The notes under the pieces are model-generated. The model was not told where the DNA came from, did not search any database, and was given only the letters and a program-made list of their open reading frames with translations. From the NCBI GenBank assembly GCA_034190875.2, contig CM067356.1:26655147-26719146 (forward strand): a stretch of DNA of 64,000 nucleotides, in the 5' to 3' direction. The first letter of the stretch is position 1. Each line of letters begins with the position of its first letter. Below are positions 50,590 to 64,000 of this stretch, piece after piece. The position numbers were made by a program, and so were the translations under genes. Source of the DNA: Urechis unicinctus (lineage: Eukaryota; Annelida; Polychaeta; Xenopneusta; Urechidae).

Positions 50590-52425
50590 CTACGTTCCAC
50601 TGTCAATGCTGCGTTAATGTTTACCTTAACAGATGAGTACTCTCCATGTTCAGACTTCCTTCCATAAAACAGCTCTGTCAATAGATATGAACTCTCATTT
50701 AGCGTATCGGGCATGATGGAGGGATTTGTAATGCAAATAGTATCAGTCATGAATATGTGTAATTGCGTTTTGATGAGCATCACAATCAGATAAATGCTTA
50801 GTACGGAACGACATTAAGACTCTATTGTGACCTTTCCGAATAACGGCATTGGGTTCGCAAATTGAGAATATAAGATTGGGGTCCAATGATCGGATACAGT
50901 ATTATAGAACAGTTGTATATGGTGAAGGAGCTGAAACATAGATTTGTAGTTTATATAAGAAATACAATTACACAGTGGACAAATAACTCGATTAAGGCGA
51001 TTTCTGACTGAGAGAGCCATGTATGTTACTCGGTTGGTGTCGGTGCCGTCTCGGTCGTGTTCCAGGCAATGGTGTTGAGAGTGGAGTTGAAAAGGACGCT
51101 ACTGTTGGGAGCTACACAACCATCAGTGTTGATAGGTAAAATGGGTGACGGTGTGCCGTAAATCAGTGACCCTAATCCAAGCCATAAGTTGAGAACCAAG
51201 CAGCAAACGGCACCAGAACACGCGCTCTGAAAACATGGTGAAGTCATGGTAACACAATACGGACGCATCGTATCCACGGTAAGATTGTCTGAGTAGAGAG
51301 ATAAGAACGACAGGGATTCTGGTAGACAGACTGTGCCAATAAGTCCATAACCACTCCCGCAGTGTTGATGAAAGGTAGTAGAACTTCGACTAAAAATATT
51401 CCAGTAGAAGGCCCCAGGAGAATGCCAATAATTTTGAAGCTAAGTTCAAATATTGTTGTATTCGAGAATTGTATAAGAAGCAAGGCGACCGCGACATTCA
51501 CTATGCCCAGGATAACAGCTGAAACAGGAAGGTATATAGAATGGTAAAGACAACAGGAATACATCCGTTTCCATGAAATATCCTGGGATTGTAATAGAGA
51601 GCATAAAATTACATACACAGAGTACATGCCAGCCATTTGGCTGTTGTGGGCGTCATGGGCTTGCCGGAACATCGCTGGTGCAGAGGCACGAAGATGACCA
51701 AAAAACACAGGGTGGATATGGCGCTTTGGCCGGAGGACAAGGAACTGTGTGACATTTTTAGTGGAACTGATCCTATTAATAAATACCTGACGACTGACAA
51801 ATGAGTTAAATACGCGGAAGAATCCTCCAATCAGACAAGCCCAAAAGGATGATCTCACCAGTGGGTTGGGACTGAAACTGTCATTACGCACAAGGCTTCA
51901 TGCATGGTTTCCCACGAGCGAGTTCAACAAATATACCTACAGTTTATGAATCAGATTCATACACAACCTCACACATCAATATATAAGACCATGGTCAGAA
52001 ATCTGGCCACATTATTGTAACACTCCATATTTGGATGAAACTCATGAAGCTTACTTGTCGAAGTTAATGCGACCCTTCTCTTCAGCTATGCTCCAGACTT
52101 TTGCTACACCACCCACATCCATCGTGCCTACTGATAGCGTGACAACCATCCCCAGAGCCATGATCACCATCTGTAGGGTGTCTGCCCACAGCACGGCCTT
52201 GATACCCCCCTGCAATACCGAGTAATATATGAGGCAGCTGATAAACATCACTTTTTATTTTTCTGTAGCGATTGCATTAATGGTGATTGACCCAGAAGAA
52301 GCTGGAAAGCTGTACTAACTAGGCTGGTGTAGAAAACACAGACTCCTCCCCCGACAACAATAGCCACCCACACATCGATCCCGCTCACTGCAACACAAGC
52401 ATCACAATGATCGGTAACATTAAAT

Positions 52426-52719
<294 letters not shown>

Positions 52720-53715
52720 TCTTGATAATTCGCCACTTTTGCTGTTTTAAACACCTCTAGATCACGTGACATGTACCTTGGCTCAGCGCGACGCATGGAG
52801 CGTAGAGAGCTAGGCCCATGAACAACATCTGCAACACGACATAGCATTTATGACAATACATTCCTCTAGCAAAACGAAACGTCTATAGTATGACATAATG
52901 CTTGCAGCTCATTTGTGACGAAATATTTCACCTCTTCCAGGACGCGATAAATACACACTCTTACAATACACATATATAATCACAAATACAACCATTCGCG
53001 AACTACAGCCTTTCGAAGACAAATTACGTCTTTGCTATCATCTTTCATAACCAATTGTTTCAGCACATGAAATGTTACCAATAATAAGAATAAATAATAT
53101 CTGTAACAAGGAATGGTTAAGATGCTTCTGTGGTGCACAACGATTCGCACGCCTCACAATAAAAAATACAGTCGGGATATTTAAGATGGCACTTACTATA
53201 CCAAAGCCATCAATGATTGACATGACAGGTCTCATGCGGTACGTGTACCTCTCGCCAAGAAACTACAAACAACAACGATTGTTTATCAGGAAACGTATCA
53301 CTTAACAAACTTCAACCAAGGATCAAAAACATTGTTCATGAGACGATTTACATCAAGAGCTGGATGAACTTACCTGGTAGGCGCTGGTCAGCTTCAATTT
53401 GTAGTAATACGGTGTAAACACGGCGCCAACTAAGATCGGCGCGACTGAGTATCCCAGTACCATTATCCAATACATTGCTCCAAAATAATACACTTCAACT
53501 GGATCGCCGAGGAAGGATATAGCAGAAATCCAACTGACAAAGAGGGATGCACAAACGGGGAGGAAGTTCATTTTCCTACCCCCCATCAAATACTCTTCTA
53601 CGTTGGTTCCCTTGCGATCTTTCCATCCGTAAAATACACCGATTGAAGATGATATAATCAGTGAGATGGCAAGCACAATATAGTCCGCCCAGTGAAAACG
53701 TGCACTTTCTGCCAT

Positions 53716-54756
53716 ATTTAAGAAGGCGCTGTTGTTGAGTTGGACTGATGTCGCCTGTGTTTAGATTGAATATGGCTTCAGGCGACTTTTACGTTTATGC
53801 AGATCCTAATTCAGTTAAACTTTGGGCTTTGTGAGAAGGCTTGACGAATCGTCCAATGCTGATGGCGTTCGGTGATTCATTCAACTTCTATTGTGTCTAT
53901 GGTTCCAAAAAAGTTCTACAATACAATCGTTTGTGATACATGTCAAAACAATGTTATTGAACATGAGTTGCAACGGCATTTGCACACCTAATCTCTTCAA
54001 GTGATAGCTTTGCTCAACGTTAGTACGATCAGTGAAATATACCATAACCCGTCCTTAGTGGTCGTTGTGAAAACGGACCACTTCAATACTATACTTGTAC
54101 ATGGCCAATATTTCCCAGCTCTCTCTTGTTAGTGACCCACAGAACGGAACAAAGGGTACCAAAGAATATCAACAAGGCGTCATGTTGCATTCGCGTTTCG
54201 TTTTTAATTACTACTGCGAATGCATTGGATCGCTTGCAGCGATACACAATACCTTAAACTTAACATTACCATCCCGTTACATCTCCCCCTTCTAAGTTAC
54301 TCATTTTGTATTACTGACTCAAAGTAGTGACACGTTTCAATAAAACAATGCCAAATTTGAGTCTCTCTAGTACTCTTCATATAGAAGTCACTTTTACTGT
54401 TAAATGTGATTTACAACAGTTTAAAGATCAAAACTAACGTTTTTTGGCATATCCGATTTATATGTTTCAAAATGTAGGAAAATATCTGTAAATCTAACCA
54501 CGGTAGTTAATTTATCATTCTTTGAATTATGGTGTATGCAAACTCATTGAGAGAGTGCAGCTCGCGTTTAATTCCGATTGAATTCCCCGAGTCCATTTTG
54601 CACCAGTTGGTCGCTAGGAGGCAGGTCTCGTGACGTCACGTTTGCTGGTCGTCCCAAAACAAATTCCAAGACGTAATTTCGGAAGCTGAGAAAAAATATG
54701 CGATCCGCGAATTTTTTCCCTGCAACTTTCTTTCCTTCTTATTGGTATCTAATAAC
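53716..54756. other. 5' flank of SLC5 copy C and spacer to the P2X7-domain gene
   Basis: Up to about 54130 the sequence matches the upstream flanks of copies A and B, with a deletion near 53975-54000. From about 54300 it is unrelated and leads to the promoter of the next gene, with TGACGTCA at 54631-54638. Confidence 0.6.
54630..54651 (+). promoter_or_regulatory. CRE palindrome in a 22-bp inverted repeat, left copy
   Basis: GTGACGTCACGTTTGCTGGTCG contains a full cAMP-response-element palindrome (TGACGTCA) about 105 bp before the first ATG of the P2X7-domain gene. The reverse complement at 57579-57600 agrees at 20 of 22 positions. Confidence 0.6.
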
Positions 54757-56341
<1,585 letters not shown>

Positions 56342-56382
56342 GGACATTTTCTTTGTAGGATTGAAGTGGCATCGGTGTGCTA

Positions 56383-57534
56383 TCACAAGATGTCCTTTGC
56401 TGGCATCTCAAATTGAGCAGCAATAGGGGGTGGAACACTCCTTTCTGCCGAAAGAACTTTCGCTAGTCTGTAACTGGGATATTTCCCACGAAGCACAAAT
56501 ACTTCTGCAATGAGGTTGTCAAAATAATCTGAAGCACAACCAGTTAATAAAAGATTAGTAATAAATTGTCTTTGAATCATTAAATGGAATGCTTGGTCTT
56601 TGTGCCAGTATAATACCTACATTGATAAATGGTAACCCTATGGGCGCACCAGAGATTCGTTTATCATAATAAATGCCAGCATTACATTATTGTCTAACTC
56701 ATATTTACACATATTGAGCAACAAATCCTGTGATATATACCAACCAAAAGTGATGGGAACTTTGACAGGCTTCACCACTGGATCCCCTGTCTGGACTTCG
56801 GATATGACACTCCCCATGGTGATTGGCCTTGTTAAGTGACTGCCTGAGCTCTATTGAAGTTTTTATTAAAGTGAAAAACTGCCAGGAGTAATCTGGAAGT
56901 AAAGCAACAACAGTAGCATATATAGCCTGGTGGTCTGGCATGCCTACATGAGCTCACAATACACAAGCATAACACAACTTTATAAGCACCAGCACAAACC
57001 CATGTTTTTCATCAGGTATCACAGCAATATCATGCAATCATTTTGAGATCCCATTGAAACACTTGTTAGCGAGGTGGTGTGGGGCCTTACTTTACCAGTG
57101 ATGCCTTAGCCTTGACACGGCCATGTCATTTGGGTCGTATGATTATTCATACAAGAAATAAATTTTGCTGACAATCAAACACGAAGGCAAAAGCATGAAT
57201 GTGTATGAAAATTGAATGGTCCTAGCTATCTTACCTGTTGACGTCGTCTTTTCTCAAAGGCACCTCAACGTTTCACTCGACCCTGATTCACATCCATGTA
57301 ATTGAAAATCGTTGGCATGCATCTTGGCGAAGCCTAGGTTGTTTTGAAAAGCCCAGACTTCTGAGCAGCTCGGGATCTGTTTCATAGGCGTCCCTCGCAA
57401 AGTGGTCGGAGTAAAGGACAGTAGTTGTGGTCGGTAATCCAATTATTATGCATTGTTCGGTCTTTCGGGAACCGAAAGAAACTCTTACCCGACCTCTCGT
57501 CGTTTCTACACCCAGCAGCACAACAATAAGGCAT
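56383..57534 (-). pseudogene. THAP-domain gene, degraded, with possible downstream exons
   Basis: From an ATG at 57534 the minus strand reads MPYCCAAGCRND, then KSFFRFPKDRTMHNNW, then in a second frame YSDHFARDAYETD and KQPRLRQDA, then in a third frame MPTIFNYMD, QGRVKR, an in-frame stop, and FEKRRRQQ before a donor at 57234 (CAG|GTAAGA). Together these are the parts of a THAP zinc finger in order: C-x4-C start, central Trp, the C/S-DHF, and the closing A-x-PTIF. Two frame shifts and a stop make the exon non-functional as read. Further down, 56705-56941 (MPDHQAIYATVVALLPDYSW) and 56383-56580 are open frames on the same strand with plausible splice sites but no domain I know. THAP fingers are DNA-binding and occur in both host factors and transposases. 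The gene converges on the P2X7-domain gene. Confidence 0.65.
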
Positions 57535-57578
57535 AGTCCTAACTGTGAAGTTTGTTGACCTTCGTGATCAGCGAGCAT

Positions 57579-57600
57579 CGAGCAGCGAACGTGACGTCAC
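57579..57600 (-). promoter_or_regulatory. CRE palindrome in a 22-bp inverted repeat, right copy
   Basis: On the minus strand GTGACGTCACGTTCGCTGCTCG stands about 45 bp before the first ATG of the THAP gene. It is the reverse complement, with two changes, of 54630-54651. Confidence 0.6.
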
Positions 57601-57820
57601 AGGCCGAATAATTCCGAATGTTGCCGAGCGGGAAGTTCAACGAGTGGAAGACGAAAACATACACTTTAATATCATTTTTTAAAGGGATAGGGTGCCCCAA
57701 AATAACTGCTATTGATATGAATACCATTATTGAAGTTTATTCTTTCGAATTGCGCTTTAAAAAAATTGTGTCGGTGATCTTTAAGCAAACTATTTTAACA
57801 TCCCAGAAGGGCTTCTTGTA

Positions 57821-60800
57821 CTATAGAATCAGAGGGGTGGGAGGTCGTACTGCGTGATGTCGATCATGATAATGTTTTTGTGACGGCTTTGTTTCATCAT
57901 CATTGTCCTGCACTTTGCTCTCAGATGGCCATCCTTGTTTCAGATTCTTTTGTAGAATTGGCAGGGTACTTCTAATCTGTCTACCCATCATCTGCTGCGA
58001 AGGACTGAATCCTGTGGAAGTCGTTGGTGTCGCCCTATAGATCATAAGACCTAACATAGGGTCTTTCTGTCGAAGAATTGACTTTGCTGTCAGTACCGCT
58101 CTCTCAGCTTCACTGTTCGCCTGCAGGTAATTGGGACTTAGTCACATGACTAAATCCATATTGAGCTCCAAATTATGCAAACTCTTGAGATGAGAACTGG
58201 GGTTCGTTATCAGACACAAGCGTGTCTGGTGCTCCCCATCGTGTGAAGATACTCTTCAACTTGCCAACGACACAGCGAGTCGCCATACACAGCGAGTCGT
58301 TGACCCGAGTAGTAGTCAATCAGTATGAGGTACATCGGTCTGTTGTACTCGCACAGGTCGGCTGCTACCCGTTCCCATGGACGAGAGGGTAACAGAGTAA
58401 AGATGAGTGGCTCATGTCCGTGTGCTTTCTGAAACTTATGGCAATGGGTGCAAAATTCCACAAGTTCTTGTATCTGCTCGATGATCCCAATCCAGTAAAT
58501 AGACTATCTGGCGCTCACTCGGAACTTGTTTATCCCCTTGTGGTCGTCATGAATCCTGCGCAATATATCACTTTGAAGGCTCCTTGGGATGTAGATTCTG
58601 TCATCATTCAGCAGTAATCTCTCCGATACCGACAAGTGATTCCTAATCTCAAAGTATCCACGCAGGTGTTGAGGTACATCTCTTATGAACTTTGGCCAAC
58701 CAGACAAAGTATAATCGATGACTATCTGCAACTGCTCATCCTTGTCGGTCGCGACCTTAACATCTTCAAGCTTCGCTGTGGAGAACGACTTCTCTTGCAA
58801 CGCATCCACATGAAGCACAACCTCTTCTGCCTGAACAGTGTCCGCAGCATTGTGATGCATGGGACTCTTTGATAGAGTGTCAGCCACGACCATGTCGCAG
58901 GAGCAGACGCTGGCATCGTATTGGCACCTGATCAATGTCCTTGCTCATAATCAGGGATACCAGTGGTTTATGGTCAGTCAACTTAAATATCTCTAACCCA
59001 GACAGGTATTGCGTGAACTTCTCACATGCTCACACTGAGGCCAAACATTCCTTTTCCATTTGCGCATAGTTTCTTTCAGCTGTGGTTAGAGTGCAAGATG
59101 CAAAAGCTATTGTCTTAAGTTCATTACTTCCAGTTTCCAGTTGCAAAACAACTAGCATCTGCAGATACTACAGTCGGTAGGTTCGGGTGTAATATGCTAG
59201 CACAGGCGCTGCAGTAACGAAGATCTTGCCTCCCGAAAAGCCCGGTCTTGACTCGGCCCCCTTGTCCAGACCATATTAGAGCGTAGCAGGTCATTCTTGG
59301 GTTTCAACACTGTGGCTTACTTCTCCACGGTAGTTTATCATACCCAGACATCTCTTCAGCTCCTTGACATTTGTCGGTACTTCCAATTCACTTATGGCCT
59401 GTATCTTATTCTTGGATGGCCTTATGCCGTTGCAATCAATGTGATGTCCCAGAAATTCTAGATTGAACTTGCGTAGGTTACATTTGGATTTAATCAGTTT
59501 AAGTCCTGACTTGCCTATCAGCTACATGACCTGATGGAATATCTCCGGTGCACTCGTGATGCCAAAGGGCAATCTACGAAAGCAATATCTGCCAAATGGA
59601 GTGATGAATGTTGTCAACTATGAACACACTGGGTTCAATGGTTTAGCCCAAAAATAGTTTTGCTCCTGACAATTTCGGTAGAATGTCATCTAGAGTTGGT
59701 AAAATATATCTTTCTCTTACGGCAGACTCATTCAATCTTTTTAATCCCACACACAATCGGACTGTCTTGTCCTTTTTCAACATTGAAAAGATTAGAGCAC
59801 ATCACTCTGTCGGTTCCTGAACGGGAGCAATTACACCATGGCTCTCCATCCGTCGCAGTTCCTCTTTAACCTTTGATATTAGAGATATGGGTATCCTACG
59901 TGTTGTGTTAATACTGTATGGCTCTGCATCAGCTTTTAATACAATGTTGATCAGTGGACACTTCATGAGCTCTACATCACCATACACTGAAGAATTCATT
60001 TTTGTTACATTCAACAGGAGAAGTACGAACCCAATGGTTTTAGAGGCGTTTCAACTCACCAAGTTACTACCAGTTGATCCCTTAACAACGTATATTTTCA
60101 TGCAATACAACTTGCCTTTATGCTTGATCTTGGCGCTGAACACACCTTGACACGACAATGGACTTCGAAAACTACTTAGACCAACGCCAACAGGTCTTAA
60201 GGGTGAGGCATCCTTCAACGCACTGTATGACTTAACTGTTATAACTGTCACATCAGCTCCAGTGTCAATCTTGAAATGGACCAACTGTTCACAAAGTATA
60301 AGTTTCACCTCCCATGGAACCAAGGAAATATGATGACTCTGTATTTGATTCGGGGACAACCACTTCACATATCCCTTGAGCAGGAGAATGACCTGATTTA
60401 CATTATGCTGCATGATGTACTACTTTCTGGCAGTTGTGACCTTTAACTTTCTTTGCTGGACATTGTCCCTGTGGGTGACTGCAACCACATCTGCCACATG
60501 CCCCATGAGATTCAAATGACTTGGTTTGGTCCACATTTGCTGTTGGCTCCTGGCTCAAACGACTGTGGTTACATCGACCTTTTCCACGACCTCGTGCTTG
60601 TCCTAATCCACGAGTTCTGGAGGTAACTACAGAGACATAAATCTTGATTGCTTGCTGTTCAGTTGGGCGTTTACCTGCTCAGATTGTCTGGCGATCTGAA
60701 TAGCTGTATCTGCGGTGAGGTACAATATCATTTGCAGCTTCTGTGACAGCTCCCTGTCTAGCAAACCAACCACTATTCTGTCTCTAATCTGCTCGTCTTT

Positions 60801-60985
60801 AAGAGCGGCATAATCACAGGGGTTAGATAGATCATATAACGTTTGTATGAAACTTTATATCGATTAACCTTGATTTTGTGATCGCTGGATGACATTTCGT
60901 TTGGGAATAAAAGGATCCTCAAATTTCCCCATCACCACATCCAGTTTATTCTTGTCTAATCATTGTCTTGGTCATTCGAAAGGAA
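57821..60985 (-). mobile_element. Ty3/gypsy LTR retrotransposon fossil (gag-pol body)
   Basis: Minus-strand pieces appear in the usual Ty3/gypsy order: gag-like region (about 60560-60985), zinc knuckle (about 60440-60520), aspartic protease with DTGAD (about 60110-60300), reverse transcriptase (about 59230-60010), RNase H (about 58930-59230) and integrase (about 57821-58930). The gag and pol pieces resemble the K02A2.6-type branch of gypsy elements common in marine invertebrates. The copy is broken in several places. I could not identify LTRs on either side, so its true ends are unknown. It looks moderately old. Confidence 0.85.
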
Positions 60986-61130
60986 TGTGTTCAAAGAACA
61001 TTAAGTGTATAAAATGTATCTATGACATGATAGAGAAACATAACACGATAAAACATCCATAACATAGTATAATACTGTTAACATTATATAACACCAAGAA
61101 CAGCATAACAGGTCAACGCCAATCAACCAA

Positions 61131-61636
61131 TTTGAATAATTCAGATCGTACTTACTTTATCGAATCAATAGACGCTAGACATTAAGGGGCGGAGATGGTA
61201 CGTATATATTTCCTGTGCGTTTATATTTCCTTTGCGTATATATTTCCAACCGACAAGAGCGATTTATTGTGCATTTATTTAGTATAGTAATATGCTATCT
61301 TTGTGCCAGTATTTTATGGTTCCTTTTAGATTGTCGTGGTCGTATAGTTATATAGCACATGGAAATTCATACAGAAGAATTGCGGTAGAACACATCATAG
61401 CCCTATCAAACCACATTTATTTACTTCAATGCAGGTGAATTTCATAACTAGTTCTTGCATTGATTAGCACAAACTCCTGAAGCACACGTTGCTTCTGAAA
61501 TTAAGGTCAGTGAATATCATTTTGTAGCTTACAAGTTGGTCCTGTCTTAACATTTGCAGTAATTGAAAGGAAAGAATCCAAATATTGTAGAGGCATGTGT
61601 CTCCTGGTAATAACGAATAGCTATGGGATGTCAAAA
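61131..61636. repeat. Long dispersed repeat, copy 2 (copy 1 at 25268-25781)
   Basis: Same orientation as copy 1, missing about 57 bp after CTGAAGCAC and carrying a small duplication of TATATTTCCT near 61203-61250. See copy 1. Confidence 0.8.
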
Positions 61637-61793
61637 GTTTCCATCAGTGGTCAAGCCCATGGATGCCCTATTTAAGGGGGCAGCTTTATTTTTGACAAGT
61701 TATGCCTAAGTTGAAATGATCGATTGCACCCACACCTGTGACTATAGAAATACCCCAATCTATTTGACATGAAATGCTATATCATATGTGTCG

Positions 61794-63785
61794 CAGGGCT
61801 CGAAACTAACGCCCGCCCGCCCGCCAATGGCGAGTCAAAATCTGCTCGGGCGGGTAGAAATTACGAAACTGGTCGCCTGGGTGGCGAGTCAACAAATTGC
61901 CTGTATTAAGTTTTTATGATGCGCCCGCTCGCAGCACGTTCTGATGCGCCCGACCTTTAATTTAACACGCACTTAAGCCCCGAACCCCGACTGAGATCAC
62001 CAGTGATTGTTTACTCCAAACGCAGCGAGTATTTATTTAGAGGGTCTCTGGTCTTCATTGTAGTATTAAATATACAGATTTGGACACCTTATACGACTTT
62101 ATCGGATGTCCCGTTGGTATTGTTAATTGGGCGCTAATATACCGTCGCTCACTTAGCTGACGACTTGTTCACATAATAACTTACGCAGCAATGTGACGGT
62201 AATACTTACATGACGCATCCTCATTCATATGATTTCTGGTCTTTTATATATAATATAACTGTGTTTGTTTTATTCAAACAATATCATTCTTCCATTACCA
62301 TGTCCGAAATCGTAAAAACACCCCTCACGAGCAACCGTGAATTTGTTGTGCTAGAATTGTATTCGAGTGCTTGTTCATCTTTGAATGTGTCGCTGTTGGC
62401 CGGGATGTGCCAATTTATTGTTGTTGTTTCAGGTAATAATGTAAGTAGGTGCACGGAGGTATGACTCCAAGATTAGGCTCGGCTTTTGAGAAGCTGTGAC
62501 AGGAGCTCGCGCTTTCAACTGGTCAGCGCGTCACGATGCGACGCGTGCTGTCAACGTGTCACGTCATGACACGGGCGAAACGTCGGTCGCTGCGTAGCGT
62601 CGCGCGTTGCGTTTGGGTCTCGGCGAACTTATGTGGATGAATAAGGCTTCGTTTGAACATGATAAATCATCAAGCTCTGTTCTACGAGTCGACCAAGTCA
62701 AATCGTCACATTCCAAATCACCAATTTTTCTACACTATGTGGCATTTCGTTGAAGGGGCCAAGCCTCACCAGCCGAGTAAGCGCAAGCTACCAGATGAGC
62801 TAAGGCTTCAAAGTAAAGATTATGAGAAAAAAAGAGGCAGGAAATGGAATTCTAGCTGGCTGAAAACAGACTGCAGAGAAGAAAGAGGTTGGCTGCGACA
62901 CGATGAAAAGCAAGATGTAATGTTTTGCGATTGCTGCAGAACATATGCAACTTAAGATATGCAGCTGTCAGAATATGCTTTCAGATTTTGGTGATCAGGC
63001 AGCAGCCAAACTCGTTGAACATTTCAGTGTTGTACTCTCTGGTGCAGGTGTTGACACTACATATATCCAAGACCAGTTGGCAATGCTTAAAGCACCGGTG
63101 AGCTGATGCTGAATAAACCTATTTATCATTTGTGTTATGTAAATAATCATTGCCTATAGTGTGCTCATATGTCTTGTGCAGATTCTCACAGACAGCAGCA
63201 GAGGTCCAGGAATTGACTAGATGTCCTGGGCAAGCATCAACAAGATTCAACATAAAAAATGACTGGACGTCCAGTCTTGGCGCAGACTCTCTCAACGACC
63301 TGATGACTGTGTTTCTTGTGTCACCCCCTACCGCTGACTGCAACCCTGAGCATGCTATAGAACTGTTATAGATTACTGGGACCTGGTATCGACGCTCCAG
63401 TTACAAGGAAAACATTTGATGTGAAAGTGAGGAGGAGGATAGACCAGAGGAGGACTTTGTTTACATTGGTTTGTCTGGGGCGCTCGAGGCTACATACCAG
63501 AAAGACTGTTGTTAAGTAGTGTGTTATTGTTGTGTGTATTATATGTTCTTACCCGAGTGTCATGTTTTTCATGCTGTGTTTATCAAGTGATTGAGTGTGG
63601 TGCAATTTTATTTAAATTTTTTCCGTGTATATTGTGAGTTATGGGTAAAAAAAAATAAAGTATTCATAAATATACATATACTTGTGTTGAATTTTGTTGG
63701 CTGGTGGAATTTTTTCTGGGCCGGTGGATTTTTGGAACTACCAGCCAGGTTGGCCGGTGGCAAATTTTCTAAGTTTCATGCCCTG
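61794..63785 (+). mobile_element. hAT-family DNA transposon, internally deleted
   Basis: Ends CAGGGCTCGAAACTAAC and TAAGTTTCATGCCCTG are inverted, with TGTCG on both outer sides. Left subterminal sequence is GCCCGCC-rich, right is GGCCGGTGG-rich, as in the element at 35928-37432 but in the opposite orientation. Inside, an open frame at 62653-62955 and a following exon-like piece (to about 63102, donor GTGAGC) encode a TTF-type zinc finger, and about 63180-63370 encodes a hAT C-terminal dimerisation-like stretch (DWTSSLGADSLNDLMTV). The central catalytic region is missing, so the copy cannot supply its own transposase. Confidence 0.8.
62653..62955 (+). CDS. Transposase N-terminal TTF zinc finger (hAT)
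   Basis: A 100-codon frame with RKWNSSWLKTDCREERGWL and MFCDCCR. The pattern F/W-x-SW, then WL, then C-x2-C is that of the TTF/BED-like finger at the start of ZNF862/KIAA1586-type hAT transposases. It stops soon after the finger; the sequence downstream (NMLSDFGDQAAAKLVEHFSV) continues the family in another frame, so the gene is split or broken here. It belongs to the element 61794-63785. Confidence 0.7.
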   Translation: MNMINHQALFYESTKSNRHIPNHQFFYTMWHFVEGAKPHQPSKRKLPDELRLQSKDYEKKRGRKWNSSWLKTDCREERGWLRHDEKQDVMFCDCCRTYAT

Positions 63786-64000
63786 TGTCGCAAACTGAAA
63801 ACCTACTATAGGTTATAGGGTTATGACGTGCAGACACACTCCAATAATATACTGCCCATATAATCATTTATCTTTCTTCTAGTTCATTGATAGCTTATTG
63901 AGTGTTCCGACATGAATATCACTCTGACTGGACATGCTGCTTCAGTTGAAGGATTTCACCACGTCGTCCAAAACCTCAAGAACAATAGACACTACAAACA
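63786..64000. other. Unassigned end of window
   Basis: No exon, repeat or RNA gene is recognised. Confidence 0.4.

Noticed and set aside
51244-51891. 215-codon frame as an intact gene
   Set aside because: It spans exon 6, a wrong-frame exon 9, intron 9 and exon 10 of SLC5 copy C, so it is a product of a deletion.
57600-61130. LTRs flanking the Ty3/gypsy fossil
   Set aside because: I looked for long direct repeats on both sides of 57821-60985 and found none I could support.

Overview
This is a metazoan nuclear window: genes are split by GT-AG introns, spacers are long and rich in (TA)n and (TG)n arrays, and DNA transposons and minisatellites are common. The gene content points to an invertebrate bilaterian, probably marine. 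There is a rabaptin-like coiled coil ending in a FYVE finger, a combination I know only from non-vertebrate bilaterians, and a stand-alone copy of the cysteine-rich domain that vertebrates carry only at the P2X7 C-terminus. I cannot name the species.

Layout. 1-1408 (+) is the 3' end of the rabaptin/FYVE gene. It converges on NIF3L1 (3789-5792, -). HPS4, a BLOC-3 subunit, is at 8376-13393 (-), with ten coding exons visible. A spacer of foldback and dispersed repeats, an odd G-run/C-run cassette (17251-17566), an intron-containing tRNA-Tyr (17844-17930, -) and AT arrays leads to a single-exon rhodopsin-family GPCR (23367-24581, -). 27.2-32.1 kb is a cluster of tandem repeats: a 20-bp minisatellite with a 599-bp higher-order repeat, a 39-bp minisatellite, a 45-bp repeat inside an open frame, and a (TG)n array.

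32.4-54.1 kb is a tandem array of SLC5 sodium-coupled solute transporter genes, all on the minus strand. Copy B (44777-48941) is intact: 14 exons, 568 codons. Copy A (32547-38375) has lost most of exon 3, uses a GC splice donor at exon 1 and has taken up a hAT element and a TTAA-flanked MITE. Copy C (50337-53715) has lost exons 7 and 8, a splice donor and part of exon 12. A fourth relic lies at about 42.96-43.37 kb.

54.6-57.6 kb holds two convergent, decayed genes: a P2X7-C-terminal-domain gene (+) and a THAP-domain gene (-). They are bounded by an inverted 22-bp repeat centred on the CRE palindrome TGACGTCA. 57.8-61.0 kb is a broken Ty3/gypsy retrotransposon fossil. 61.13-61.64 kb is a second copy of a repeat seen at 25.27-25.78 kb, and 61794-63785 is an internally deleted hAT element with a TTF zinc finger. 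The genes do not form one pathway; the RABEP-like gene and HPS4 both act in Rab-controlled endosome/lysosome traffic, but their neighbourhood may be chance.
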